This document shows positions 1 to 7,930 of a DNA stretch of 64,000 nucleotides, piece by piece. The DNA lies in NCBI GenBank assembly GCA_958407995.1, contig CATYJU010000007.1, forward strand, positions 3,037 through 67,036, given 5' to 3'. Each line of letters opens with the position of its first letter. The stretch's first letter is position 1. Origin of the DNA: an uncultured Collinsella sp. (GTDB lineage: Bacteria; Actinomycetota; Coriobacteriia; Coriobacteriales; Coriobacteriaceae). Made by a program: the position numbers and the translations under genes. The notes beneath the pieces were generated by a model. That model was not told the DNA's origin. It saw only the letters and a program-made list of their open reading frames with translations, and did not search any database.

Positions 1-533
1 GAGAGTTGAATGTTCTTGGTCGAACGATCGAGCAGGTCCATGTAGGACCAAGCGATGATGTCCTCACTGAGCGGCTTGCCCAGGTGCTTCATAAAGCCCT
101 CGACGATATGCTCGAGTGCGGGGCTGATCGCGCGTAGCAGACCGCGGGCGCCCACTTCGGCGCCCAGCAGGCGCAGCTGATTTTCGCCCGACATGGAAAA
201 CTTGATGTCGTTTACGCGCACGACCTTCATGCCCTGCGTGTCGACAATCTGCTTGTTGAGCACGTCGCGGGCAAGCAAGAGTTCGGTCGGCTGCAGGTAC
301 GAAAAACGGATTTCGGTGGCCGACGTCTTAAGGTGTACACCCGTCTCGTCGATACGGTCGACCCATTTGCGCCAGCTGATCATAAACGGCGTCTTGCCGG
401 GACCGCGGAACGCGAGCGACGTCACGTGTGGAAAAACTTCGCCGGTAGCAATACCAAAATCGTTGACCACGCCGAGCTTTTCGCCATCGACGTCCAAGAC
501 CGGCAATTTGAGCATCTCACTCAGATAATTCAA
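1..533 (-). CDS. PRC-barrel N-terminal part of an MgtE-type magnesium transporter (partial)
   Basis: Only the first 177 codons are in the window; the gene runs off the left edge. I place the start at a TTG (531-533), because an in-frame stop lies just upstream and a GGGGAG ribosome site sits 5 bases before it; an ATG at 513-515 is the alternative. The protein has two PRC-barrel-like beta units (LKLPVLDVDGEKLGVVND; LNKQIVDTQGMKVVRVND) followed by a GARGLLR segment and an LSEDIIAWSYMDLL segment, the arrangement known ahead of the MgtE_N and CBS domains in actinobacterial magnesium transporters. No membrane segment is visible in this part. The transporter assignment is therefore inference from architecture. 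Confidence 0.6.
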   Translation of the reverse strand, partial: MNYLSEMLKLPVLDVDGEKLGVVNDFGIATGEVFPHVTSLAFRGPGKTPFMISWRKWVDRIDETGVHLKTSATEIRFSYLQPTELLLARDVLNKQIVDTQGMKVVRVNDIKFSMSGENQLRLLGAEVGARGLLRAISPALEHIVEGFMKHLGKPLSEDIIAWSYMDLLDRSTKNIQL

Positions 534-825
534 TGGTGCTCCCCATCATTATTCCTCCGAACGCGGCCGCGCGTGCGGCGTCCGGGGGCTTCTGGATATG
601 TATACGCATGCGCGGGCGGCACGCCGCTCGACGCTTACACCCCGTGCATGCGCAAAAAGCACCTGCATGGGGTCATCGACTGTATGGTCGAGGTTTGGAT
701 TTCACCTGTAACCTTTCTCTTGACCCTCATTAACCGCAGTAACTATAGCATCAGCATCGCCCTGCGGCATCGAATTTATGCGCTGCACATTGCAGGCATA
801 CCAAACACTGACGCATCCGTGACAT
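534..825. other. Intergenic region upstream of the PRC/MgtE gene
   Basis: About 290 bases without a credible gene. It contains an imperfect hairpin at 639-673 whose arms read ACCCCGTGCATG and CTGCATGGGGT. It lies in the 5' leader region of the minus-strand transporter gene, so it could be a leader structure, but I could not match it to an M-box or other known riboswitch. Confidence 0.4.
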
Positions 826-867
826 AGTCATTGGGGACGTTCTTAAATGACTACCCAATGACTACTC
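826..867. repeat. TCATTGGGGAC repeat abutting the deacetylase stop codon
   Basis: AGTCATTGGGGACGTTCTTA followed by AATGACTACCCAATGACTAC. On the minus strand the repeat begins with the TAG stop codon of the neighbouring gene (TAGTCATTGGG). Related copies occur near 9221, 12729, 12854 and 61153. Confidence 0.8.
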
Positions 868-2268
868 CGTGGTGTCGTCGTCCTCGGCAAGCTGGGGGAA
901 CACGGCGTCCTTGGGCATGGTGACCTTCGTCGGCGAGGTGAGCTTTTTGCTCAGCGACGTGTCCGTCTTGACCAGGTCGCTGAGCGTCACGATCTTGTAG
1001 CCGTCGGCGACAAGGCCATCGATAATCTGCGGCAGCGCCTCGAGCGTCTGCTCGGCGCATTCGTCTCTATCGGTGAGCAGCACGATATTGCCCGGCGCCA
1101 CCGAATCGAGCACCGTCGAGACCTGCTCGTCGGCACCGTTGAGCAGCCAGTCGCCCGAGTCAATATTCCACGAGACCACGGCGGAGACCAGGTCCATCGC
1201 ATCAATCCAGTTTTGCTCGTCAAAGGCAGCGTAGGGAGCACGCAGCAGCATCGTCTTCACGCCGGTCGCCGACTTAATCGCATCGGTGCCTTTCGTGATC
1301 TGTTCGCGTACCGCCTCACGGTCCTGACCCTTGAGCGAATCGTCGCTGTAGCTGTTGGATCCGATCTCGCACCCGGCGTCGACAATCGCCTTGGCCGTGG
1401 CAGGCGAGGCCTCGGCCGCATCGCCCGAAAGGAAGAACGTCGCGGTGACGCCCTTTTCCTTGAGCACCTGCAAGATCTGTTTGGTGGCGCCGCTCGGACC
1501 CTCGTCAAACGTCAGTGCCACGTACTTTTTGTTGCCCTTGGGCGCCACGCTGGCGCACGCAACAACGCAATCGGTGGCGGGCACAACCTCGCCGCGGTCT
1601 TGCGTCTTGCCTGACTGCTCACCAACCCACACCTCGGATCGGCCCTGGACACCCCATGTCTGCACATACTCGATAGCGCCCGTGCCCTCGACCTTGAGCT
1701 TGGGCTCGATAACCGTAGCCTGAACCTCGTGCTTCTCGTAAGTGTTACGGCCATCCTTGACCGTCACCTTCTCGCCGCCCTCGAGTTCGCGGCTATCCCA
1801 TTTGCCCTGCTTCACGCGCTTGCCGTCGACCTTCACCGACAGCTTTTCGCCCCCATGGCGCTTGAGCACGCTGTCATCGACGGCCAGCAGGTCGCCTGCG
1901 TCGTAGGTGTCAGTCAACTCCTGGTCGTCGATGAGGTTTTGTAGCGTAGAGCCCACGCGCACCGCGGTCTTCTGGCCGTTGAGCTCCACGTCCACGCTGC
2001 GGTTGACGTAGCCCACGACGGCAGCGATAAACAGCACGAGCGCGCAACCCACGGCGATGAGCGCGTAGGGCAGGCGAGACGAACGACGGGGCGTACGGCT
2101 GTTGCCGATGCGCGCACTGCGATCGCTAAACCCACGGCTATGGTTGAGGTACATCGCGCCGGGCTTACGGTGACGCTTGCGCTGACCGCTGGGCAGCTGC
2201 CCCAGATCGCGGCGCGCCGTCGGACGCGCACCCGAACGCCCGTTTAAGTTGGATCCGTTTTGGCGCAT
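862..2268 (-). CDS. Membrane-anchored NodB-fold polysaccharide deacetylase-like protein with altered metal ligands
   Basis: 468 aa. A basic cytoplasmic N-terminus is followed by one membrane segment (about 69-88), a ubiquitin-like DUF348/G5-type region (about 92-215) and a C-terminal NodB domain (about 247-445). Peptidoglycan or glycan deacetylases of this family use an Asp-His-His metal triad. Here the TFDDGP motif reads TFDEGP (253-258), and the usual H-x-x-x-H reads N305-S-Y-S-D309, so all three metal ligands differ. The fold is clear, but activity is doubtful or the metal site is unusual. GGGGGAGGGCAC lies just before the ATG, supporting this start. The stop codon is embedded in an intergenic repeat. 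Confidence 0.8.
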   Translation of the reverse strand: MRQNGSNLNGRSGARPTARRDLGQLPSGQRKRHRKPGAMYLNHSRGFSDRSARIGNSRTPRRSSRLPYALIAVGCALVLFIAAVVGYVNRSVDVELNGQKTAVRVGSTLQNLIDDQELTDTYDAGDLLAVDDSVLKRHGGEKLSVKVDGKRVKQGKWDSRELEGGEKVTVKDGRNTYEKHEVQATVIEPKLKVEGTGAIEYVQTWGVQGRSEVWVGEQSGKTQDRGEVVPATDCVVACASVAPKGNKKYVALTFDEGPSGATKQILQVLKEKGVTATFFLSGDAAEASPATAKAIVDAGCEIGSNSYSDDSLKGQDREAVREQITKGTDAIKSATGVKTMLLRAPYAAFDEQNWIDAMDLVSAVVSWNIDSGDWLLNGADEQVSTVLDSVAPGNIVLLTDRDECAEQTLEALPQIIDGLVADGYKIVTLSDLVKTDTSLSKKLTSPTKVTMPKDAVFPQLAEDDDTTE

Positions 2269-2291
2269 GTGCCCTCCCCCATAAACACAGC

Positions 2292-2317
2292 AAGCCGGAG
2301 CAACAGGTCTCCGGCTT
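2292..2317 (-). terminator. Intrinsic terminator-like hairpin
   Basis: AAGCCGGAG...CTCCGGCTT stem lying between the PRC-barrel gene and the deacetylase, read on the minus strand with a T-rich run (TGTGTTT) after it. It would end the 4455-2341 transcript. Confidence 0.6.
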
Positions 2318-2340
2318 GCCTCCCATCATTTGGTACGTCG

Positions 2341-3096
2341 CTATTTTGTAGCTTTTGACGAGCCTCCGCTCGCCTTTTGGTATTCGTCCTTAAAGGCCTT
2401 GAACATGCCGCGCGTCTTGCCGAGCTGCTTGCCCAGTGCGCGACTGCCCTTGTCCACGGCAACCGATCCCTTGTCGTCGAGCACCTTGGCGCCCTTTTTG
2501 ACCTTGTCGCCCACCACGACGCTGGCCTCGGCGGCCTTGGCAGCCGCACCGCCCGAATACCCGAGCGACTTGACCTCGTCCGAGACGACCATCGCGCCGT
2601 TCTCGTAGCCGCGCAGCATCGTCGGCGGCACCTGCGTGTCACCAACCAAAATACTCGAAGCAGCACCGGCGGTCACATAGAATGCCTGCACGATGCCCGA
2701 GCGTGGCTTGAACTCAACGTCCGAGCAATAGCCCACGACGTCGCCCGATTCCGTGCGCACGTCCATACCGACCCAGATGATGCAATCGTCCAGGTTGATG
2801 TCGAGGCGCTTGGCAGCGGCGGCATCGTACGTGTCCTTGACGTCATCGACCGCAATGGCGCCCTCGTAGACACCAATGGCGTCGAGCGCTACGAATCGGT
2901 CGGGACGCTCGATCATGCCCGCGATATCGGACTGGCGGACCATAAAGCCGACCACGCGCGTACCGCCCGGGGTAAAGACCGGAAAGTGAATCTTTCCGAG
3001 CTTTTTAGGGCTGCGCGGCGTGCCGTCCTTTTTGGTGCGCTTGTCCTCGGTAGGCTTGCGATAGATCTTGGCGCCGACAAAATCCCCGGCGCGCAT
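2341..3096 (-). CDS. PRC-barrel domain protein, function unknown
   Basis: 251 aa soluble protein. The first ~165 residues form two PRC-barrel-like units (KLGKIHFPVFTPGGTRVVGFMV and DVRTESGDVVGYCSDVEF; 20-residue limits observed in shorter form: GDVVGYCSDVEF). The tail (about 185-251) is Lys/Ala/Gly-rich and probably disordered or membrane-binding. Its ATG shares one base with the TAA of the upstream YtxH-like gene (TAATG), so the two are translationally coupled. PRC barrels often bind partner proteins or RNA; no catalytic motif is visible. Function is not inferred further. Confidence 0.7.
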   Translation of the reverse strand: MRAGDFVGAKIYRKPTEDKRTKKDGTPRSPKKLGKIHFPVFTPGGTRVVGFMVRQSDIAGMIERPDRFVALDAIGVYEGAIAVDDVKDTYDAAAAKRLDINLDDCIIWVGMDVRTESGDVVGYCSDVEFKPRSGIVQAFYVTAGAASSILVGDTQVPPTMLRGYENGAMVVSDEVKSLGYSGGAAAKAAEASVVVGDKVKKGAKVLDDKGSVAVDKGSRALGKQLGKTRGMFKAFKDEYQKASGGSSKATK

Positions 3097-3491
3097 TATG
3101 CCTCGGTCGAGGGCTCCGCAGCCTCGGTATCAGCCTCGACGGCGTTCTCGACCACGACGTCGGCGGCAGGCGTCACGTTGCCGCCCGAAATGGCGTCGTT
3201 GAGCTGCTCGCGCAGCTGGTCCATGCGCTCGCGGGCCAGGTCGACCTTGGCGCGCAGGTCGTCGGTCTTGGCGTCGACCATCGGGCCAAAGTCATTCACC
3301 GCAGCACGGGCCTCCTCGGCGCTGTGCTCGTAGGTGTCGCGCATATTGTCCCAGGCGTCGTTGGCGATATCGGCAGCCATGGCGCGGGTCTCGGCGCCCG
3401 AGCGCGGGGCCAGAGCAACGCCGACAATAGCGCCGGCAGCGGCACCAAAAAGTGCGCCGGAGACAAAGCTGAAAGTCTTACCCATGATCAT
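3096..3491 (-). CDS. YtxH domain-containing protein
   Basis: 131 aa counted from the ATG next to an AGGAGAGG ribosome site; a second ATG six bases later (MGKTFSF) is equally plausible. A Gly/Ala-rich hydrophobic N-terminal segment (FVSGALFGAAAGAIVGVALA) ends in PRSGAETR, the signature of the YtxH family. A helical, heptad-like charged region follows, with an acidic Ala/Glu-rich tail. Members are small membrane-associated, often stress-related proteins of unknown biochemistry. It is first in a pair with the PRC-barrel gene. Confidence 0.75.
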   Translation of the reverse strand: MIMGKTFSFVSGALFGAAAGAIVGVALAPRSGAETRAMAADIANDAWDNMRDTYEHSAEEARAAVNDFGPMVDAKTDDLRAKVDLARERMDQLREQLNDAISGGNVTPAADVVVENAVEADTEAAEPSTEA

Positions 3492-3621
3492 TCCTCTCCT
3501 GCGGGCACGTCGGTGCCCACCGTTTGAATGCTGTCCATTATACCCGCAGCGCATCACTTGCCGCTCCGCTCATCTGCGTACGGCAAAGGCGCAGGTACGT
3601 GATGGTGATAAACGTGTAGGC

Positions 3622-4455
3622 CTACTCCTGAGGCATAGCCGGCATGGCCACCGTGGCACCCGGGTCCTCGCCGGCGCCGTCCACGAGCGGCAGGCCGCCC
3701 TCATGCGCAGGCCCTGCCGGAACCGTCGCCGCACCGCCAAAGACGGCAGCGGAGGCCTCGTGGTTCTCGGCAACCGCGCCCTCGGTATCAATCGCCACCT
3801 GGGGCTCGTCGTCAAAGTTGGGGACGCCCTGGGGCTCGGTGGGAACGGGCTCGGCGGTCGCATCGGCAACGGGCTCGGTGTCGGCCGGCGCATCGCCCTC
3901 GTCAGCGCCCTCGTCCTCGGCAGCATCTTCGCCGTTCGCAGCGGCGACGGCCTCGTGAGGATCCTTGCCCTCGGCCTCGGCGCGCATGCCCAGCACCAGG
4001 TTGCGCAGGCCCGCGACCGTGCCTTCCACGTCAGGGGCAGGCTGGTCGGCGTGCAGGTACGCCCAATCCATCATAAAGGTCGCCGACGACAGCGCGCCGA
4101 TGGCCAACGCGTCATCGGGACACGAAAGCTCAACCTCAAAGACACGCTCGTCATGCTCGCTCACGCGCGTGCGACCGCACGAAATGCTGCCGGCAAGACC
4201 GGTCTCGTTCATGAGCTCGACCGTCACGTGCTCCAGCAGGTGGCAGAGCTCGGTCTGGCCCATGCAGTCCTGGAACTCGCGACCGGAATCGCCCAGGCAC
4301 AGATGCTTGGCAATCGCGGGCACCAGGTAGTACACGCGCGCCGTGGCCTCGATATCCTCCGAGGTCATGAGCGGCATACCGGGGTTCACCAGCACGTGCG
4401 CGCAAATCTTGTCCTCGCTGACGGTGACCTTAAGGATGTTGAACAGGCCTGCCAT
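3622..4455 (-). CDS. Conserved hypothetical protein resembling the cyanophycin-synthetase N-terminal fold
   Basis: 277 aa. Residues 1-150 are ordered and contain QTELCHLLEHVTVELMNE followed by GRTRVSEHDERVFEVELSC. This recalls the ATP-independent N-terminal domain of cyanophycin synthetases (HxxEHxxxEL plus a following beta region), but no ATP-grasp or Mur-ligase domain is present. From about 165 on the protein is a low-complexity Glu/Ala/Pro tail, probably disordered. GGGGAGAGTT precedes the ATG. The resemblance is from memory of the motif and is tentative; a stand-alone function is unknown. Confidence 0.55.
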   Translation of the reverse strand: MAGLFNILKVTVSEDKICAHVLVNPGMPLMTSEDIEATARVYYLVPAIAKHLCLGDSGREFQDCMGQTELCHLLEHVTVELMNETGLAGSISCGRTRVSEHDERVFEVELSCPDDALAIGALSSATFMMDWAYLHADQPAPDVEGTVAGLRNLVLGMRAEAEGKDPHEAVAAANGEDAAEDEGADEGDAPADTEPVADATAEPVPTEPQGVPNFDDEPQVAIDTEGAVAENHEASAAVFGGAATVPAGPAHEGGLPLVDGAGEDPGATVAMPAMPQE

Positions 4456-4479
4456 AACTCTCCCCTACTCGTCCTTGCC

Positions 4480-5853
4480 CTACTCGTCGCCATCGTGCGG
4501 ATCCACAGAGCCCGCACCCGACGCCGCCGGCTTCTCTGCCGAAGACTCGGAATCCTTCTTATCGGTTTCGGCCGGAGCGATCACGCGAATGAGCGAGATG
4601 CGCTGGCCACGCATCGACTGTACCTTGAACTTGTACCCTGCGACCTCAAACACCTCTCCGATGTCGGGCACCGAGTCGCAAAGCTCCAAAATCCAGCCGG
4701 CGATGGTCTCATAATCATCGCTTTCCTCGAGCGGCCAACCAAGCTCAATCGCGTCATCGCACGAAAAACGCCCATCGACGAGCCACTCGCGACGCGAAAG
4801 ACGCGTGAGGTACTTGTTGTCGGGGTCGAACTCGTCCTCGATTTCGCCGACGATCTCCTCGACGATGTCCTCGATGGTGATGATGCCGGCCGTGCCGCCG
4901 TACTCGTCCACGACGACCACGATCTGGTCGTGCGAGGTCTGCATCTCGGACAGCAGCGGCAGGATGTCCTTGGTATCGGGCACAAAGGTGGCGTCGCGCA
5001 AAAAGCCGGCGATGGGCTGGTCGCCCTTGCCGTCGAGCGCGGGCTGGATCAGGTCCTTGATGTGCGCAATGCCCGCGACATTGTCGGGGTCCTCGTGATA
5101 GACGGGGATGCGGCTGAAGCCGGTCTGGCGCATGGTGGACAGCACGTCGGCGACCGTCTCGTCGTCCTCGCACATGGTGGTGTCCACGCGCGGGACCATG
5201 ACCTCGCGGGCAACAGTGTCGCCCAGGTCGAAGATCTCGTGGATCATGCGCTTTTCCTCGTCGAGCAGGTCGTCCTGCTCCGAGACCATGTACTTGATCT
5301 CTTCCTCCGAGACGTTTTGGCGGTCGTCGGCGCTCTTGATGCGCAGGATGCGGGCCAGGCCATCGGAGCAGGCGCCGGTCAGCCACACGAGCGGGCGGGC
5401 GATCTTTTGGAACACGGAGAGCGGCCCCACAACCTGCTTGGATACGCCCTCGGCGTTAGCGAGGCCGATGCGCTTGGGCACGAGCTCGCCGATCACGATG
5501 GACACAAAGGCGACGGCGACGGTGATGATGACCGGCGCCAGGCCGCGCGCGATGGCGGAAAGCGGCGCGATGCCAAAGCTTATGAGCCACGTGGCAAGCG
5601 GGTCGGACAGGCTCGTCGAGGCGACGGCGGACGAGGCGAAGCCCACGAGCGTGATGGCGACCTGGATGGTGGCGAGCAGCTGGTCGGAGTCGGCGGCCAG
5701 CTTAATGGCACGCTCGGCGCGCTTGTCGCCTTCCTCGGCCTCATGCTCCAGCACGGCGCGCTTGGCCGTGGTGAGCGCCATCTCGGACATAGAGAAGTAG
5801 CCGTTGATGAGGGTCAAAACGAGGGTAGTGATAAGGGAGATGGTTATGTCCAT
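4480..5853 (-). CDS. CNNM/HlyC-CorC family transporter with CBS pair
   Basis: 457 aa. An N-terminal DUF21 membrane domain (about 1-190, four hydrophobic stretches, with GYFSMSEMALTTAKR and a GELVPKRIGLANAE motif) is followed by a CBS pair (about 205-320, VPRVDTTMCEDDETVADVLS and DEYGGTAGIITIEDIVEEI) and a C-terminal CorC_HlyC domain (about 345-430). This is the standard bacterial CNNM architecture, linked to Mg2+/divalent cation efflux; the old name hemolysin C reflects annotation history, not proven lysis. The last 25 residues are Ser/Glu/Gly-rich. No strong ribosome site is visible before the ATG. Confidence 0.85.
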   Translation of the reverse strand: MDITISLITTLVLTLINGYFSMSEMALTTAKRAVLEHEAEEGDKRAERAIKLAADSDQLLATIQVAITLVGFASSAVASTSLSDPLATWLISFGIAPLSAIARGLAPVIITVAVAFVSIVIGELVPKRIGLANAEGVSKQVVGPLSVFQKIARPLVWLTGACSDGLARILRIKSADDRQNVSEEEIKYMVSEQDDLLDEEKRMIHEIFDLGDTVAREVMVPRVDTTMCEDDETVADVLSTMRQTGFSRIPVYHEDPDNVAGIAHIKDLIQPALDGKGDQPIAGFLRDATFVPDTKDILPLLSEMQTSHDQIVVVVDEYGGTAGIITIEDIVEEIVGEIEDEFDPDNKYLTRLSRREWLVDGRFSCDDAIELGWPLEESDDYETIAGWILELCDSVPDIGEVFEVAGYKFKVQSMRGQRISLIRVIAPAETDKKDSESSAEKPAASGAGSVDPHDGDE

Positions 5854-5963
5854 CGGGAGTTTCTCGAACCTCCAAGATTCGGGACGTCAGGTCAAAACGT
5901 TGATGACGGATACGGCAATTGCACCGGCGCCCAAACGAGGACGCGGGCGCGCAGGCGCGGTCG

Positions 5964-6647
5964 CTAGATTACGAAGAGAATCACCGCCATGAACTGGAAG
6001 ATGCTGCCGGCGAGCACCCACAAGTGGAAAACACTGTGCAGATAGCGCACGTTTTTGGCGATATAGAACGGCACGCCCACGGTGTAGCACACGCCGCCGA
6101 CGGCGAGCAGGGCAAGCGCCACGGGGTTCAGCAGCGCCACGAGTGCGGGCAGTTTAAAGACAACGAGCCAGCCCATCAGCAGATAGACCAGGCCGCTTAC
6201 CCAGTGCGGCTGGCGCTCGCGCATAAAGCACTCGAGGGCAATGCCGATAATGGCGATGGCCCATACGGCGAAGAACAGCGCAGCGCCGCCGTCGTTTGCG
6301 AGCGTGATGAGGCAAAACGGCGTATAGCTGCCGGCTATGAGCAGGTAGATGCAGCTGTGGTCGATGATGCGGAACACGCGCTTGGCGCGCGCGGGTTGAA
6401 TCGCATGGTAGAGCGTGGAGGCTAGGTACTCGAGGATGATGCTGACGCCATAGACAATTGCCGCGGCCATGTGGGCCGGGCCACCGCCGCGCAGGGCAGC
6501 GAATACGATCAGGAGCACCAGGCCCGCGATACCCAGCAGACAGCCGACACCATGGGTGACGGAGTTCATGATCTCCTCGCCCACCGTGTAGTGCGGAACG
6601 GCCGCGGCCTTGGGTCGCGGCTTGGAACTGTCGCTCGAATCGGACAT
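5964..6647 (-). CDS. Hemolysin III / PAQR family membrane protein
   Basis: About 227 aa from the ATG at 6645-6647, which has GGAGG 11 bases upstream; an ATG 18 bases earlier overlaps that GGAGG and is less likely. Seven hydrophobic segments carry the family landmarks NSVTHGVGCLLG, STLYHAI and DHSCIYLLIAGSYTPF, with the conserved His/Asp/Ser set of the CREST/PAQR fold near the membrane surfaces (final HSVFHLWV). Such proteins are membrane hydrolase-like factors of uncertain substrate. The leader faces the esterase gene divergently. Confidence 0.85.
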   Translation of the reverse strand: MSDSSDSSKPRPKAAAVPHYTVGEEIMNSVTHGVGCLLGIAGLVLLIVFAALRGGGPAHMAAAIVYGVSIILEYLASTLYHAIQPARAKRVFRIIDHSCIYLLIAGSYTPFCLITLANDGGAALFFAVWAIAIIGIALECFMRERQPHWVSGLVYLLMGWLVVFKLPALVALLNPVALALLAVGGVCYTVGVPFYIAKNVRYLHSVFHLWVLAGSIFQFMAVILFVI

Positions 6648-6754
6648 GCCGGTTACATCCTCCAACGTAAAGAGTTCTCAACACTATATCAAAGCGTCTG
6701 GGTGCGTGCGAAATTTGCACCATACGTGACCCTTTGTTTACCCATTCTTTGCCT

Positions 6755-6813
6755 GTTGACGCATCAACGGCGAACGTCCATAATGCGCTTGCATTAAATG
6801 TTGATGCATTAAC
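6755..6813. promoter_or_regulatory. Pair of palindromic operator-like sites
   Basis: GTTGACGCATCAAC (6755-6768) covers the -35 box, and GTTGATGCATTAAC (6800-6813) lies downstream of the -10. The two 14-mers match at 12 positions (GTTGAYGCATYAAC) and each is a dyad. Placement over and after the promoter is typical of a repressor. No regulator gene adjoins it. Confidence 0.5.
6756..6784 (+). promoter_or_regulatory. Sigma70-type promoter of the esterase gene
   Basis: TTGACG (6756-6761), an exact 17-base spacer and CATAAT (6779-6784), about 50 bases ahead of the ATG at 6834. Both hexamers are near consensus and well spaced. Confidence 0.7.
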
Positions 6814-6833
6814 ATCTTATAGGAGAATACCGC

Positions 6834-7799
6834 ATGGCTCAAAACGCACATTCCCATCGAAAGCTCAAGATAGCCGGCATCGTTGCACTGGTGGTTGTCA
6901 TTGCGCTGCTCGGATTTGCCGGCAACTTTCTGTTTGACTTCGCGCTGAATCCCCGCGCGCCATACACCATGAAGATGATGCAGGACGGCAAGGACGACAA
7001 AGAAAGTGAGCAGCTGGATGCCGAGGGAACCGAGGCGCGGGCATGGTTTAAAGAGAACCGCGAGAGCAGCAGCCTCACCGCAGATGACGGAACCGAACTT
7101 GCCGCTTGGTATTTTGCCGCCCCAGAGAGCACGCACAATTACGCTATCTGCCTACACGGATACACCGATGAGCCCATCGGCATGGCCCGATACGTCAAAC
7201 GATTCCACGACCGCGGCATGAACGTACTCGCACCCGCCGCCCGCGCCCACGAGCGCTCCGGCGGCGACTATATCGGCATGGGTTGGCCCGAGCGGCTCGA
7301 TGTCGTTGCATGGATTGGGCGGATCGTTCAGGCTGACCCCGAGGCGCGCATCCTGGTCTTTGGCGAGTCGATGGGTGCGGCAACCGCCATGGACGTCGCG
7401 GGGGAATCTCTGCCCGCAAACGTGAAATGCATTATCGAGGACTGTGGTTATACGAGTGTTTGGGACGAGTTTTCTCTGCAGCTCAAGGACGTGTTCGGGC
7501 TGCCCAGCTTTCCCTTGCTCGATGTAGCAAACTTGGTGTGCAACGTGCGCGCGGGCTACGACTTTCATAAGGCGAGCAGTGTGGAGCAACTCAAACACGC
7601 GACGGTTCCCATGCTGTTTATCCACGGCGACCAGGACACCTTTGTGCCGTACGACATGCTCGACCAAAACTACGACGCGTGCGCCAGCAAGGTCAAGCAA
7701 AAGCTCACCATCCATGGCGCCACCCACGCCAAGAGTGCGCAAGTTAACCCCGAGCTCTACTGGAACACGGTCGACGACTTCCTCGACGAGTATTTTTAG
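6834..7799 (+). CDS. Membrane-anchored alpha/beta hydrolase (serine esterase/peptidase-like)
   Basis: 321 aa. One N-terminal membrane segment (about 11-37) anchors an extracytoplasmic alpha/beta-hydrolase domain. The catalytic triad is visible: S179 in GESMG, D268 in HGDQDTFVP and H298 in GATHAKS; HGYTDEP (108-114) supplies the oxyanion region. It resembles YqkD-like hydrolases of gram-positives. AGGAG (6821-6825) lies 8 bases before the ATG. It is monocistronic, with its own promoter, dyad sites and terminator. The substrate is unknown. Confidence 0.85.
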   Translation: MAQNAHSHRKLKIAGIVALVVVIALLGFAGNFLFDFALNPRAPYTMKMMQDGKDDKESEQLDAEGTEARAWFKENRESSSLTADDGTELAAWYFAAPESTHNYAICLHGYTDEPIGMARYVKRFHDRGMNVLAPAARAHERSGGDYIGMGWPERLDVVAWIGRIVQADPEARILVFGESMGAATAMDVAGESLPANVKCIIEDCGYTSVWDEFSLQLKDVFGLPSFPLLDVANLVCNVRAGYDFHKASSVEQLKHATVPMLFIHGDQDTFVPYDMLDQNYDACASKVKQKLTIHGATHAKSAQVNPELYWNTVDDFLDEYF

Positions 7800-7846
7800 G
7801 CAAATAGTACGGTTTACTGGTCTATCTGACCCCTAGCACTTCCGAA

Positions 7847-7883
7847 AATCCGCCCGCGAGCGCTGTGCTCGCGGGCGGATTTT
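7847..7883 (+). terminator. Strong intrinsic terminator of the esterase gene
   Basis: Perfect 15-bp stem AATCCGCCCGCGAGC / GCTCGCGGGCGGATT with a 5-base loop, followed by TTTGCTT. Confidence 0.85.
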
Positions 7884-7930
7884 GCTTGAATTAAGCCACG
7901 AATGCGCTTGATATGTCCAATAACTAGGTG

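Noticed and set aside
534..825. M-box or other Mg riboswitch ahead of the PRC/MgtE gene
   Set aside because: Only one simple hairpin is visible; conserved riboswitch core elements could not be recognised.
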